From Chryseobacterium sp. Leaf404 (lineage in GTDB: Bacteria > Bacteroidota > Bacteroidia > Flavobacteriales > Weeksellaceae), in assembly GCF_001424145.1 (NCBI RefSeq), contig NZ_LMQM01000001.1:496001-560000 (forward strand): 64,000 bases of DNA, written 5' to 3'. A model generated the notes under the pieces. The model worked only from the letters and a program-made list of their open reading frames with translations. It was not told where the DNA came from and made no database searches. A program made the translations under genes and the position numbers. This document shows positions 17,121-26,567 of this stretch, one piece after another. Every line of letters begins with the position of its first letter. Position 1 is the stretch's first letter.

Positions 17121-18071
17121 ATGGATAAAATACCTAGTGTAGACCTGCGTGATTTCCTTTCGGACAACCCGGAACGCAAACAGAAATTTGTAAATGAAAT
17201 CGGAAAAGCTTACGAAGAAATTGGTTTTGTCGCCTTAAAAGGACATTTCCTTGATGATCAACTCGTAGACAATCTTTATGGAGAAGTAAAGAACTTCTTT
17301 GAACTTCCCACAGAAACCAAACAAAAGTACGAAATCCCCGGCATCGGCGGACAGAGAGGTTATGTTGGTTTCGGAAAAGAAACTGCGAAAGGATTTAAAA
17401 AGGGAGATTTGAAAGAATTTTGGCATTTCGGGCAGTATGTTTCGGATGATTCTAAATACAAAAGCGAATATCCTGACAATGTCATCGTAGACGAGCTTCC
17501 ACAATTCAATGAAGTTGGTAAAGAGGCTTACCAGATGCTTGAAAAAACAGGAAAATATGTTTTGAGAGCCTTGGCTTTATATCTCGGCCTTGATGAGTTT
17601 TATTTTGATGATAAAATTGCAGAAGGAAATTCTATTTTAAGACCTATCCATTACCCGCCAATCACTCAGGAGCCGGATGATGCGGTAAGAGCTGCTGCTC
17701 ATGGAGACATCAACCTTATCACGCTTTTGATGGGTTCTCAGGGAAAAGGACTTCAGGTGCAAAATCATAAAGGAGAATGGATCGACGCAATTGCAGAACC
17801 AGACGAACTGATGATCAACGTTGGAGATATGCTTTCAAGACATACCAACAATAAGCTGAAATCTACAATCCACAGAGTGGTCAATCCGCCAAGAGAATTG
17901 TGGGGAACTTCAAGATATTCCATCCCTTTCTTTATGCATCCGGTGAGCGAAATGTCGCTGAGTGCTTTAGAAAACTGTGTAGACGAAAACAATCCTAAAC
18001 TGTATGAAGATACAACCGCCGGAGAGTTTTTACACGAACGATTAATTGAATTGGGATTAATTAAAAAATAA
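17121..18071 (+). CDS. 2-oxoglutarate/Fe(II) oxygenase, isopenicillin N synthase family
   Basis: The 316-residue protein has the DIOX N-terminal region ('VDLRDFLSDNPERKQKFVNE', 'EIGFVALKGH') and the double-stranded beta-helix core. Iron ligands are His and Asp in 'AAHGDINLITLL' (about 190-201) and the distal His in 'KSTIHRVVNP' (about 248-257). The 2-oxoglutarate-binding Arg-x-Ser is in 'SRYSIPFFMHP' (about 268-278). It probably hydroxylates or oxidises a small molecule, and the substrate is unknown. The gene ends at a strong terminator and has no partner on its strand. Confidence 0.9.
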   Translation: MDKIPSVDLRDFLSDNPERKQKFVNEIGKAYEEIGFVALKGHFLDDQLVDNLYGEVKNFFELPTETKQKYEIPGIGGQRGYVGFGKETAKGFKKGDLKEFWHFGQYVSDDSKYKSEYPDNVIVDELPQFNEVGKEAYQMLEKTGKYVLRALALYLGLDEFYFDDKIAEGNSILRPIHYPPITQEPDDAVRAAAHGDINLITLLMGSQGKGLQVQNHKGEWIDAIAEPDELMINVGDMLSRHTNNKLKSTIHRVVNPPRELWGTSRYSIPFFMHPVSEMSLSALENCVDENNPKLYEDTTAGEFLHERLIELGLIKK

Positions 18072-18076
18072 TTTTG

Positions 18077-18105
18077 AAACCGAACTTTTTAGTTCGGTTT
18101 TTTAT
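18077..18105. terminator. Terminator between the convergent oxygenase and Uma2 genes
   Basis: AAACCGAACT at 18077-18086 pairs with AGTTCGGTTT at 18091-18100 around a four-base loop, and a T-run follows. The A-tract on the left side lets it work for the minus-strand gene too. Confidence 0.85.
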
Positions 18106-18116
18106 TTAGCTGATTT

Positions 18117-18719
18117 TTAGCGAAAGACTTCACTTGTTTCTACACTCAAATCCGGAAAAAGCGTTGATGTAAGTAACTGACCATCCGAGAAAGGTTTCAA
18201 CCCGATATATTTGCCATCCTGAAGTACAAAGATATTAATTGATCTTTCTTCCGGATACACTAACCAATATTCTAAAACTCCTGCTTCTTGATAGAGATCA
18301 AATTTTGTATCCATTTCTTTTTGAGAATTTCCCGGAGAAAGAATTTCAATCACGAGATCGGGCGCACCTACACATTTTTTGCCATCAGCAATTTTTTGCA
18401 GATCACAAACCACAAAAAGATCTGGCTGCACCACTGTAAAAATATCTTTATTTTCCTGCACAGATTTCTTTTTGTCAGCCAAAACAACATCTGCCGGAGC
18501 ATAAAAATACTGACAGGTTTTACCATTCAAATATTGATGAAGAATAATGTTTATATTTTTAGAAACCGTTTGATGAACGAGATTTGGAGAAGGACTCATC
18601 TTCAGAATTTTACCTTTAATCAGCTCTACTCTTTCTTTAAATTTCCAATGCAAATAATCTGCGTATGAATATGTTTTATTCAAATCCAATAAGCTGATAT
18701 CTGTAATATAATTATCCAT
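18117..18719 (-). CDS. Uma2 family (PD-(D/E)XK nuclease-fold) protein
   Basis: This 200-residue protein has the Uma2 features: 'YADYLHWKFKERVELIKGKI' with a conserved Glu (about 20-39), 'MSPSPNLVHQTVSKNI' (about 43-58), 'VQPDLFVVCD' and the catalytic core 'PDLVIEILSPGNSQKEMDTK' (about 120-139) with 'LYQEAGVLEYWLV' after it. This is a restriction-endonuclease-like fold expanded in cyanobacteria and found singly elsewhere. DNA cleavage is assumed from the fold and has not been shown for most members. There is no methylase or toxin-antitoxin partner next to it. Confidence 0.9.
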   Translation of the reverse strand: MDNYITDISLLDLNKTYSYADYLHWKFKERVELIKGKILKMSPSPNLVHQTVSKNINIILHQYLNGKTCQYFYAPADVVLADKKKSVQENKDIFTVVQPDLFVVCDLQKIADGKKCVGAPDLVIEILSPGNSQKEMDTKFDLYQEAGVLEYWLVYPEERSINIFVLQDGKYIGLKPFSDGQLLTSTLFPDLSVETSEVFR

Positions 18720-18789
18720 AACAATATTTTCTTTTCAAAAATACGAAATTTTCTTTTCCGAGATTTTGGATTAATTGATTTCACCAATC

Positions 18790-19833
18790 TCAAAACAATC
18801 TCAACTGCTGCTCCTTCATTCCCGTAAAACCATCCGTGGAAAGTTTCGGAAACTCCTTGCCGTCAAAAAACTTCTTTCTGCCTATTTTAAAGGTATTGTG
18901 AATCATTTCTGCGATATTTCCCTCGCCTTTCTGTCTGTCAAAATATTTCTTTTCACCCAGTTTTCCGCCGCGCATTGATCTGATTAAATTTAAAACTTTC
19001 TGTGCCCGGTCTGGAAAAGCATCTTCAATCCATTTAACGAAAACGGGTTCTACAGAATCATTCAATCTTACCAAAGTATAGCCGAAACTTTGTGCTCCAG
19101 CTTCAGAAATGGCTTTTAAAATCCCCAACGGTTCATCACTGTTCAACCCCGGAATAATCGGTGCGACCATCACGTGAGTAAGAATATCGTTTTGAGCCAG
19201 AATTTCTATAGCTTTCAATTTGTTTTTTGCGGAGCTGGTTCGGGGCTCCATCTTTCGACGTAAATCTTCGTTGATAGTGGGAATGCTCAGGGAAACAGAA
19301 ACCAGATTCTTTTCTGCCATTGGTTTTAAAATATCCAAATCCCGCAGAACCAAAGCGTTTTTGGTAAGAATATTTACCGGATGTCTGTAGTCGAGACAAA
19401 CCTGCAATAATTTTCTTGTGATTTCAAACTGTCTTTCAGCAGGCTGATAGCAATCGGTATTGCCGGAAAGTAAAATGGGCAATGGCTGATATCCTCTTTT
19501 TCTGAAAAACTTTTCTAAAAGTTCAGGAGCATTTTTCTTCACCATGATTTTTCTTTCGAAATCAATGCCTGCGCTATATCCCCAATATTCGTGGGTGGGT
19601 CTGGCGAAACAGTAAGTACATCCGTGCTCGCAGCCCTGATAAGGATTCATGGAATATTCCATCGGTAAATCGGCACTTTTTACCTGGTTGACTATGGTCT
19701 TTGGGAAGACTTCCGTGTAGGTGGTTTTTACGTTTTCAAGATCTTCATCATCAGGCTCAAAAGTATATCTGTCGAAACGGTTATTGACGTTTCGCTGTGC
19801 TCCCTGACCTTTTATGATGTTTTCGTTTCCCAT
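18790..19833 (-). CDS. PA0069-type radical SAM protein
   Basis: The 347-residue protein carries the radical SAM cluster motif Cys68-x3-Cys72-x2-Cys75 in 'YQGCEHGCTYCFARPTHEYW', preceded by 'SMNPYQG'. It shows the spore photoproduct lyase-like layout of PA0069 proteins: 'LSGNTDCYQPAERQFEITR' (about 123-141), 'NILTKNALVLRDLD', 'SLSIPTINEDLRRKMEP' and 'VMVAPIIPGLN'. The enzyme forms a 5'-deoxyadenosyl radical, and its substrate is not known. DNA photolesion repair has been suggested for relatives. It is a single gene with an intact motif and normal length. Confidence 0.9.
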   Translation of the reverse strand: MGNENIIKGQGAQRNVNNRFDRYTFEPDDEDLENVKTTYTEVFPKTIVNQVKSADLPMEYSMNPYQGCEHGCTYCFARPTHEYWGYSAGIDFERKIMVKKNAPELLEKFFRKRGYQPLPILLSGNTDCYQPAERQFEITRKLLQVCLDYRHPVNILTKNALVLRDLDILKPMAEKNLVSVSLSIPTINEDLRRKMEPRTSSAKNKLKAIEILAQNDILTHVMVAPIIPGLNSDEPLGILKAISEAGAQSFGYTLVRLNDSVEPVFVKWIEDAFPDRAQKVLNLIRSMRGGKLGEKKYFDRQKGEGNIAEMIHNTFKIGRKKFFDGKEFPKLSTDGFTGMKEQQLRLF

Positions 19834-19898
19834 TTCGTTTGGTAAAATTAATGCTGAAATCGCATAAAGTAATGAGTTTTAAGACCAAAGTTTTCCAC

Positions 19899-19941
19899 AA
19901 AAAAATCCGGCACACCAAAAATTTTTGGAAATGCCGGAAAT
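19899..19941 (-). terminator. Terminator downstream of the 63-residue membrane protein gene
   Basis: TCCGGCA at 19906-19912 pairs with TGCCGGA at 19932-19938, and an inner CCAAAAATTTTTGG adds a second stem. On the minus strand the hairpin is followed by a T-run, directly after the small gene ending at 19981. Confidence 0.75.
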
Positions 19942-19980
19942 TGTAAGACAAAATATAATTGTATACTACTTCTGCGGTGG

Positions 19981-20172
19981 TTATTTCAAAGCAAAATATT
20001 CAATCCCATGCTCCTCATCGGCATCTTTCTTATCATGATGCCTGTGATAGTCACCATAATAATCTTCGTATTTCTTTTGTTTTTTTGCTAAGATTTTTTT
20101 AATTCCAATAAAACTGAGCGCTGCCAGTAAGCCAATACTTCCTGCAAGTAAAATTCCTGCTTCTTTTTTCAT
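19981..20172 (-). CDS. Small single-pass membrane protein of unknown function
   Basis: This 63-residue protein has one hydrophobic helix near the N-terminus (about 5-24, rich in Gly, Ala and Ile), then a strongly charged tail 'KKILAKKQKKYEDYYGDYH' with several His and Asp residues. The pattern is a membrane anchor with a basic then acidic cytoplasmic tail. No family is recognised. It has its own terminator. It is real rather than chance because start, hydrophobic segment and terminator agree, but the role is unknown. Confidence 0.6.
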   Translation of the reverse strand: MKKEAGILLAGSIGLLAALSFIGIKKILAKKQKKYEDYYGDYHRHHDKKDADEEHGIEYFALK

Positions 20173-20312
20173 ACTATGAAATTTTTTGTTTTAGACGAAA
20201 GCAAATAATGTACCTTTTGAAACTCTGCCAATAATAAATTTTGTTAAAGATTACTTTTTTATTAATGGATTTTGTGGTTTGATAATTGTAGTTTGAAACT
20301 CAAAATAGTATT

Positions 20313-20666
20313 ATGGAAAACAAAGATACAGGCGACCAAATGACAACCCTGAGCCAGGTAATGACCCGATTAGGAGAAAGAGGAATTCACCGTGAATACA
20401 GAATGGACGAAGAGGGAAATATGAAGCTTGATAATTCTGAAAGAACGTATGAACCTGCCAATCTCACCATTTTAAGAACATACCGTTTTGAAGGTGACAG
20501 CAATCCCGCAGACAGCGCCGTACTTTATGTGGTGAAAGATCACGACCAGAACATCGGATTTATTTTAGATTCCTACGGTGCCGAAAGCAATTATCCCGGA
20601 GACAGATTTGATAAATTCTTAAGAGATATTCCGGTGGAAGAAAGTGAGGAGTACAATCTGGACTAA
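20313..20666 (+). CDS. Conserved hypothetical protein (Flavobacteriia)
   Basis: This 117-residue soluble, acidic protein has no signal peptide. The central segment 'LTILRTYRFEGDSNPADSAV' followed by a strand 'LYVVKDHDQNIGFILDSYG' looks like a small alpha/beta fold. As I recall, homologues in Flavobacteriia often carry the label 'phosphoribosylpyrophosphate synthetase', but no PRPP-binding or ATP-binding motif is visible and the protein is far too short for that enzyme. I treat it as unknown. It converges with the AsmA-like gene at a shared terminator. Confidence 0.8.
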   Translation: MENKDTGDQMTTLSQVMTRLGERGIHREYRMDEEGNMKLDNSERTYEPANLTILRTYRFEGDSNPADSAVLYVVKDHDQNIGFILDSYGAESNYPGDRFDKFLRDIPVEESEEYNLD

Positions 20667-20681
20667 TAAACTTTATAAACC

Positions 20682-20713
20682 AATCCGAAACTGATTACTT
20701 AGTTTCGGATTTT
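20682..20713. terminator. Terminator overlapping the end of the AsmA-like coding region
   Basis: AATCCGAAACT at 20682-20692 pairs with AGTTTCGGATT at 20701-20711, with a T-run to 20714. The right arm lies inside the last codons of the minus-strand gene that ends at 20695. Confidence 0.8.
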
Positions 20714-23304
20714 TCATTTTTCTTAAAAACACCTTTCATAAAACCTTTTTTCTTCACAGGCTCTTCTTTTTTCGGTTGAGATTTTACATCTTCCTTCACA
20801 GATTTTGTTACATCCTTTACTGTTTCTGTAGTTTTAGCCAAAGTTTCGCCGATGAGTGTTTTCTTCAGCCCATCTTCAATGCCTTTCCAGAACATATTGA
20901 AAAATGATTTTGTAGGGTCACGCTCAACACCTTCCACTTCTACCGATTCCGGGAATTTTTCTGAGGTACTTTTAATGAAAACATTTGCCACAGCACTCAA
21001 AAGCCCCTTCTTTTCTTTGGTTTGCTTATCCAGAAGAGCAATTTTCAAATCCTGATGCTTCAGTTTAAAACTTCCTTCCAAACCTTTGGGATTACCCGTG
21101 AAATCAAACAGCATTTCCTGAATGGTGCCTGTTGCAGAAACATTCATATAAGGAACAATAAACGCATTCAGCGATGAAGCGGGAATTCCCGTTGCACGTC
21201 CCGCAATTCTGAAACGGTCGCTTTGATCTGCCGTATTAAAATTCCAGTTGACAGAAAGTGGCGAAGCGTTTAAAAACGAGCAGTCTATTTTAATTTTTAC
21301 CTCCGTAGGCTTGCCTTTCATTTTGGCAGAATTCAGATTCTGAACGTGCATATTGAAGTTATTGAAAGTCAGTTTTCCCGGTCCGTCGCTCTTTTTGGTA
21401 TCTTCTTCATATTCCAGATAAGAGTTTTTAAGATAAAAATGATCTACAAACATTGGGATTTTAATAGACCTCAGCATTTTTGAATACAAAGGTTTTATTT
21501 TCGGATCATCTGCCGGAACTTTGCTTCGGAAAATATTGGCATTGGCATTTAAAATAGTGATAGAATTGGCATGAATCGATTTATTTTCTGAAAATAAATC
21601 CCAATTTCCGCTGGCTGAAATCTGTGCGAATCTCAAATCATACAAATCACTTTCTACAGGAATCATTTTGATGAACTGAGCTCTGGAAACCAGCGGTTTC
21701 ATTGCAAAATTATTGATGACTGTCTTGTTTTTAGTAAAGTTTAAATTTCCTACCGTCATCAGATAGAATTTTGTTTTATAGGAAAAACCGGATGAGGCAA
21801 GTCTGTAATCTTTTACTTTAAAGGCAAGACCTGAATTGTCTGACTTCGGAGCAATTTCAAGATTGCTGACTGTCACATTCAGCTGGTTAAATGACAATGG
21901 CTGATTATCTTTATCTAAAGTAAAATTTGAATTTTTTAGCTTAATATTTCTGACAGTTACAGGAAACTTAATGCCTGCAAAATTTTGCTTTTTCTTCACC
22001 TCTTTTTCGGCTGCTGAAGGAATGTAAATGCCGTCAACTCCATCCACAATGACATCTTTTACATCCAGATTGAGTTTTTTGTCTGCGATTTTCCAATCAT
22101 TGATGTTGAAGGTAATTTTTTTAAGTTTTAAATCCGTTTTACTGTTCGGATTTGAAACTGAAATTTCATTGAACGCGCCATTTTTAGGATTGATATTAAT
22201 ATTTTTAAAATGAATCCGATCATTCGCAGCCAGCAAAACATCTTCTCCTTCAAATTTAAAATCTTTGTAATGCACAGGAATTACCTCCGACGACGTTTCC
22301 TTATTAAAAACAAGATCATTAACCGAAAGATTTAGTTTGTTTGCCAGCAGAAGGTCTGTTCCGTCTGGTTTTACAATCTGTGTAGACGCGTTGCTTATCT
22401 CTAAACCTTTCATATCCATATCAAAATTGAACGGCTTTTTTTCTTTTATTGAAGCTACAGCGTTGTTGGTATAAACCAAAAAACGCGGATTGATGAAATG
22501 AGCACCGGAAAGCGAAACTTTATTTTTTTTTAAAGCAATATCCTTAAAATTCATCTGCGGAATGGCAAAATCCAAAAGTTGCTTCTGTTTGGGAAAATTC
22601 TTTTTAAAATCTTCAAAACCCATCAAAGGTTTCAGATTAAAATTTTCTACAGACATCTGCCCGTCTTTCGTGTTTATCTTCGCAATGGTAAGCAGGTAAA
22701 TTTTGTTGGGCTGAAAGAAGAAATTCTCACCGCGAATGCTGTAACTGTCGAACACCACGGGTAATTTATCTTCTACAACATCTTCTGTTGTTTCAAGATT
22801 TTCTACTGTTAAATCTAAATCCTGAACGCTTAAAAACTTTTCTTTTGTGGGTTTAAAAACAGTAATTTTCCCGTTTCTGATTCTGATATTTTCAAAGGAA
22901 ACCGGATTTTTTTTCTTCCCTGTCTTTTTATCGACCGCATCAGACAAAGTGACATTCAAATTCGGGCCCGCCAAAAATACATCTGAAGAACTGATTTTTT
23001 TATTGAATACCGCATCAAAAATTCCGAAACGGCTGATTTTAATCGTATCAACCGTGCCATCAAGACCTAGCAGCTGCGTGTTGTTGGGATTTTTAGACTG
23101 AATCTTGATCTCTGAAGCAAAAATATTTCCCGAACCAAGGTCTACATCGAGTTTTTTGTAAGAAACTTTGTAGGCGGTATTATTTTTAATGTAATCGGGA
23201 AGTTGGGTCTTTAGCCAGATATTGAGTGCAAAATTGGCAACCAAAATCAGTCCTAAGAGAATTCCAAAAACGATGAAAAGCTTTTTGACCCAAGGTTTTT
23301 TCAT
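20695..23304 (-). CDS. AsmA-like (DUF748-type) envelope protein
   Basis: The 869-residue protein has one N-terminal membrane helix (about 9-29) and a long periplasmic region made of repeating beta-strand segments. Repeated phrases such as 'NFNLKPLMGFEDFKKNFPK' and 'NFAMKPLVSRAQFIKMIP' show internal duplication. A Pro/Lys-rich charged tail ends it (about 830-869). This is the AsmA/DUF748 type of protein, whose better-known members form bridge-like beta structures linking inner and outer membranes in lipid transport. That role is inference for this one. No partner genes are nearby. Confidence 0.75.
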   Translation of the reverse strand: MKKPWVKKLFIVFGILLGLILVANFALNIWLKTQLPDYIKNNTAYKVSYKKLDVDLGSGNIFASEIKIQSKNPNNTQLLGLDGTVDTIKISRFGIFDAVFNKKISSSDVFLAGPNLNVTLSDAVDKKTGKKKNPVSFENIRIRNGKITVFKPTKEKFLSVQDLDLTVENLETTEDVVEDKLPVVFDSYSIRGENFFFQPNKIYLLTIAKINTKDGQMSVENFNLKPLMGFEDFKKNFPKQKQLLDFAIPQMNFKDIALKKNKVSLSGAHFINPRFLVYTNNAVASIKEKKPFNFDMDMKGLEISNASTQIVKPDGTDLLLANKLNLSVNDLVFNKETSSEVIPVHYKDFKFEGEDVLLAANDRIHFKNININPKNGAFNEISVSNPNSKTDLKLKKITFNINDWKIADKKLNLDVKDVIVDGVDGIYIPSAAEKEVKKKQNFAGIKFPVTVRNIKLKNSNFTLDKDNQPLSFNQLNVTVSNLEIAPKSDNSGLAFKVKDYRLASSGFSYKTKFYLMTVGNLNFTKNKTVINNFAMKPLVSRAQFIKMIPVESDLYDLRFAQISASGNWDLFSENKSIHANSITILNANANIFRSKVPADDPKIKPLYSKMLRSIKIPMFVDHFYLKNSYLEYEEDTKKSDGPGKLTFNNFNMHVQNLNSAKMKGKPTEVKIKIDCSFLNASPLSVNWNFNTADQSDRFRIAGRATGIPASSLNAFIVPYMNVSATGTIQEMLFDFTGNPKGLEGSFKLKHQDLKIALLDKQTKEKKGLLSAVANVFIKSTSEKFPESVEVEGVERDPTKSFFNMFWKGIEDGLKKTLIGETLAKTTETVKDVTKSVKEDVKSQPKKEEPVKKKGFMKGVFKKNEKSETK

Positions 23305-23388
23305 GGTACAAGTTTTTAGTCAAGAATATTATTTGAGATAAATAAAAGTCTTTGCTAAAATCAGACCAACAAAAATTATAATGAAGCC

Positions 23389-24183
23389 TCAATTAATCTC
23401 TAATTCAATCACATACCCTTCATGCCCTCTCATATTCATAAAATTTCCACCTTCAAAACTTAGATACTGTCCTTTAATGCCTACCAGTTTTCCAGTGAAC
23501 TCCGGTTTTTTGTCTAAAGTGAACGAAACTATTTTTTCAGGTTTTGAAAACGGATAATCAAATTTCCACATATTTTCACCTTCAGAATAGAACTTCTGAA
23601 AATCTTCAGGGAAATATTCTCTGATTTTTTGTTGAAAATCTGCCAAATCAACAGCATCTTCAAAATCATCCTGAAGCATTTTTCGCCAGTTGGTTTTATC
23701 TGCAACATGTTCTTTCAAAGCAACTTCTATCATTCCGGCTTCGTAACGGTTTTCTGTACGGGCAATCGGCAGCGCAAATGTTGCTCCCTGATCAATCCAT
23801 CGTGTGGGAATCTGCGTATTTCTTGTAACACCCACTTTCACATCGCCAGTGTAAGCTAAATATACGGTGTGCGGTTGCAGCTGAATCTGCATTTCAACAT
23901 CAAGATCACGCTCCGCTACACCCAAATGCGCTGTAGAAAGTTCAGGACGAATAATGGTGTCGCTTGCGTATGGACTTTCGAAGAAACAGCTTTTGCAGAA
24001 CCCCATCCTGTAAATCGCTTTATCTAAATTACAATTAACACATTGAAAACCTGTATGTTTTATAGACAAATCTTTCCCAAACAGTTCGTTCATGTGAATC
24101 AGATCGCCGGAAAGATTGAGATAATATTGTATAGGCTGAGCATCAAAACTCGTCATTTTTAAAATTTGCCCCTGAAACTTCAT
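23389..24183 (-). CDS. DUF2797 family protein with zinc-binding cysteines
   Basis: This 264-residue soluble protein begins with a compact domain carrying Cys48-x2-Cys51 and Cys63-x2-Cys66, a likely zinc ribbon ('FQCVNCNLDKAIYRMGFCKSC'-region). The DUF2797 core follows with 'HTVYLAYTGDVKVGVTR' (about 107-123) and 'IPTRWIDQGATFALPIARTE', which resembles a GIY-YIG-like nuclease fold, as noted for the family. The function is unknown. It lies 84 bases upstream of the AsmA-like gene on the same strand and diverges from the next gene. Confidence 0.88.
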   Translation of the reverse strand: MKFQGQILKMTSFDAQPIQYYLNLSGDLIHMNELFGKDLSIKHTGFQCVNCNLDKAIYRMGFCKSCFFESPYASDTIIRPELSTAHLGVAERDLDVEMQIQLQPHTVYLAYTGDVKVGVTRNTQIPTRWIDQGATFALPIARTENRYEAGMIEVALKEHVADKTNWRKMLQDDFEDAVDLADFQQKIREYFPEDFQKFYSEGENMWKFDYPFSKPEKIVSFTLDKKPEFTGKLVGIKGQYLSFEGGNFMNMRGHEGYVIELEIN

Positions 24184-24239
24184 CGTTTTTTAATTTGAAA
24201 GTAAAAATACTGAAATATACTTTATCAACTTAATTTTTA

Positions 24240-24247
24240 TAATTTTG
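24240..24247 (+). promoter_or_regulatory. Probable -7 element for the gene starting at 24265
   Basis: TAATTTTG fits TAnnTTTG. It covers the GTG at 24247, so translation more likely begins at the ATG at 24265. Confidence 0.5.
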
Positions 24248-24264
24248 TGATTCTTCAAACACGT

Positions 24265-25422
24265 ATGAAAAATCTACTCTTCTTAATCCTGATTTTTTCA
24301 GTTTCAAAAATTACAGCACAATCTTTCAGAACCGTGTCTGTACTGGATTCTGCAGATTCAAAACCGATTGCAAATGCAAAAATACTTACCGGAAACAGTG
24401 TTTTGTACACCAACGAAGATGGCAAAGTACTTATTCCCGAACAAATAAAAAATTTAGAAATTTCTGCACCATGGTACGGAATGAAAAAAATTTCTTCTGT
24501 TTCTTCACAAATATATCTTAAGCCTCTATTCAAAGAGATTAAGGAAGTTGTGGTTACCAATGTTGATTTAAAGAAAATTTTCAGTAATATTATTGATAAC
24601 TACAGTACTGTTTATTATTCAAACCCCTCACTTTATACCGGAACAGTAAAGCAAAAATCTTTTGTTGACGGTAAAATTGCTCATCTTCTGGTTGCTGATG
24701 TAAATGTTTGGTCAAAATTTAATTTTTACAATTTCAAAGAGTCAAAAGATCCCAACAGTTTTTTTAATATTGGTTTAAATGATATTAAATACTATAAAAC
24801 GATAAAGCTTGACGGGTCATATCCTTTCGCATCCGTTCCTAATTTGCTTCCCAAAGACTTTATCGGAACATTTTATATGAATTATCAGATAGCAGGCATG
24901 CTGAATACTGTGAAGGATTTAAAGATAAAAACAAGCCTGTTATACGAAAATGCCGGCATTCAGAAACTCAGTTTTGAGAGTGAGAAAAACGATAAATTTG
25001 AGATAAAATTCAGCGGATTGCTGACTTACAACAAAAACGACAAGGCGATAGTCAATTTAAACGTAGTAATAGACCAGAACTATGCTCAATCTGAAAAAGT
25101 GTCTAAAACCGGAGAACCCTACACCAGCAATACTACGAAAGCAGAAGTTTTTTTTGATTTTTATAAGAAAAACAACCAGTATCTTCCTTCTTTGATTACG
25201 GTAATGGGCGAAGGCTATTCGGAATCTAAAACCATGAAAGTTCCTTTTAAAGCTTATCAGGAAATTAAACTCGAAAAATTTAGCGAGGGAAATAAACGCG
25301 GTCTGAAAAAGAAAATTGACCTCAGCAAATCTTTTATAGAAAACATTCCAGACAAAGATATTAATGAAACGAAAACATTACTTTCTGCTCAGGAACAGAA
25401 TTTTATTGATGCCAAATCATGA
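24265..25422 (+). CDS. Secreted/periplasmic protein with carboxypeptidase-regulatory-like N-terminus
   Basis: I place the start at the ATG at 24265 (385 residues), because it gives a clean signal peptide ('MKNLLFLILIFSVSKITAQS') and the GTG at 24247 falls in a promoter element. After the signal, residues about 25-75 form a beta-sandwich repeat like CarboxypepD_reg ('RTVSVLDSADSKPIANAKI'). The rest is mixed strand and helix with no motif I recognise. This pattern is common in Bacteroidota outer-membrane-associated proteins of unknown function. Its stop overlaps the start of the next gene by four bases (ATGA), so the two are translationally coupled. Confidence 0.75.
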   Translation: MKNLLFLILIFSVSKITAQSFRTVSVLDSADSKPIANAKILTGNSVLYTNEDGKVLIPEQIKNLEISAPWYGMKKISSVSSQIYLKPLFKEIKEVVVTNVDLKKIFSNIIDNYSTVYYSNPSLYTGTVKQKSFVDGKIAHLLVADVNVWSKFNFYNFKESKDPNSFFNIGLNDIKYYKTIKLDGSYPFASVPNLLPKDFIGTFYMNYQIAGMLNTVKDLKIKTSLLYENAGIQKLSFESEKNDKFEIKFSGLLTYNKNDKAIVNLNVVIDQNYAQSEKVSKTGEPYTSNTTKAEVFFDFYKKNNQYLPSLITVMGEGYSESKTMKVPFKAYQEIKLEKFSEGNKRGLKKKIDLSKSFIENIPDKDINETKTLLSAQEQNFIDAKS

Positions 25423-26474
25423 TTAGACAGAACACAATGACCTATCTCATTACCGGCGGAAGCGGATTTATCGGTTCCCACTTAATTGAAAATTTGTTGA
25501 AAAACGGACATTCTGTCATCAGCATCGATAATTTTGATGATTTCTATGATTATAAAATTAAAATCAGAAATACTTTAGAATCTACAGGTCTTGAATCAAC
25601 ATTCAGTTTCGAAGATAAATCAAATGATATTGAAACTGTCATAAAACAAACCAAATCTGAAAATTTTCAACTGTACAACGTTGACATCAGAAATCAAAAT
25701 GGCTTAAAGGAGATTTTCCAAAACAATCATATTGATCTGATTATTCATCTTGCGGCCCTTGCCGGCGTAAGACCTTCAATTGAGAGACCTTTAGACTATG
25801 AAGAAGTCAATATCAAAGGAACGATGCATCTTTGGGAGCTAGCAAGAGATTACGGCATTAAAAAATTGGTCTGCGCTTCATCATCCAGCGTTTACGGTAA
25901 CAACAAAAAAACACCTTTTTCTGAAAACGATGCCGTTGACCGCCCGATTTCGCCCTACGCTGCGACAAAAAGAGCCGTTGAAATTTTAGGAAATGTGTAT
26001 CACAGTCTCTACGGAATCGACATGATTCATCTCAGATTTTTCACTGTTTATGGTCCGAGACAACGCCCCGATCTTGCAATTCATAAATTCACAAAACTTA
26101 TTTCTGAGAATCAGGAAATCCCTTTTTACGGCGACGGATCTACCGCACGGGATTATACTTTTATTGACGACATCATCCTAGGAATTATGGCCTCAATAGA
26201 ATATCTGGGAAACAACAACAATATCTACGAAATTATTAATTTAGGTGAAAACGAAGTGATAACTCTTAATGAAATGGTTGCCACTTTAGAAAATGCCTTG
26301 GGACAGACTGCAAACAGAAAAAATCTGCCAATGCAGGCGGGTGATGTCACAAAAACCAATGCAGATATTGCCAAAGCAACCACTTTATTGGCTTACAAAC
26401 CTGCCGTCAACTTCCAAAATGGCATAAAAATCTTCGTGGAATGGTTTTTGAGAAACCGAGAACAGAATAGCTGA
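25419..26474 (+). CDS. NAD-dependent epimerase (UDP-glucuronate 4-epimerase-like)
   Basis: This 351-residue short-chain dehydrogenase/reductase has the extended fold. The NAD motif 'ITGGSGFIGSHLIENLL' is at 11-27, 'HLAALAGVRPSIERPLDYEEVN' region at about 110-131, the Ser-rich 'ASSSSVYG' at 153-160, and the catalytic Tyr180-x3-Lys184 in 'SPYAATKRAVE'. The 'GVRPS' and 'RFFTVYGPRQRPDLAIHKF' signatures match UDP-glucuronate 4-epimerase (CapI/LpsL type), which supplies UDP-galacturonate for surface polysaccharide. It overlaps the upstream gene by four bases. A second start, at 25437, is possible. Confidence 0.9.
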   Translation: MIRQNTMTYLITGGSGFIGSHLIENLLKNGHSVISIDNFDDFYDYKIKIRNTLESTGLESTFSFEDKSNDIETVIKQTKSENFQLYNVDIRNQNGLKEIFQNNHIDLIIHLAALAGVRPSIERPLDYEEVNIKGTMHLWELARDYGIKKLVCASSSSVYGNNKKTPFSENDAVDRPISPYAATKRAVEILGNVYHSLYGIDMIHLRFFTVYGPRQRPDLAIHKFTKLISENQEIPFYGDGSTARDYTFIDDIILGIMASIEYLGNNNNIYEIINLGENEVITLNEMVATLENALGQTANRKNLPMQAGDVTKTNADIAKATTLLAYKPAVNFQNGIKIFVEWFLRNREQNS

Positions 26475-26567
26475 CAGGTACGCTGTTACTTTTTGGCTTT
26501 TCGGAAAAAGTTAACAAAAAGAATTGAAAATCAAGTATAAAAAGGGCTATAATATAACCTAATTTTA

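Noticed and set aside
24247..24264. GTG start for the 24265 gene
   Set aside because: The codon is covered by a TAnnTTTG element and adds six residues before a good signal peptide, so the ATG at 24265 is preferred.
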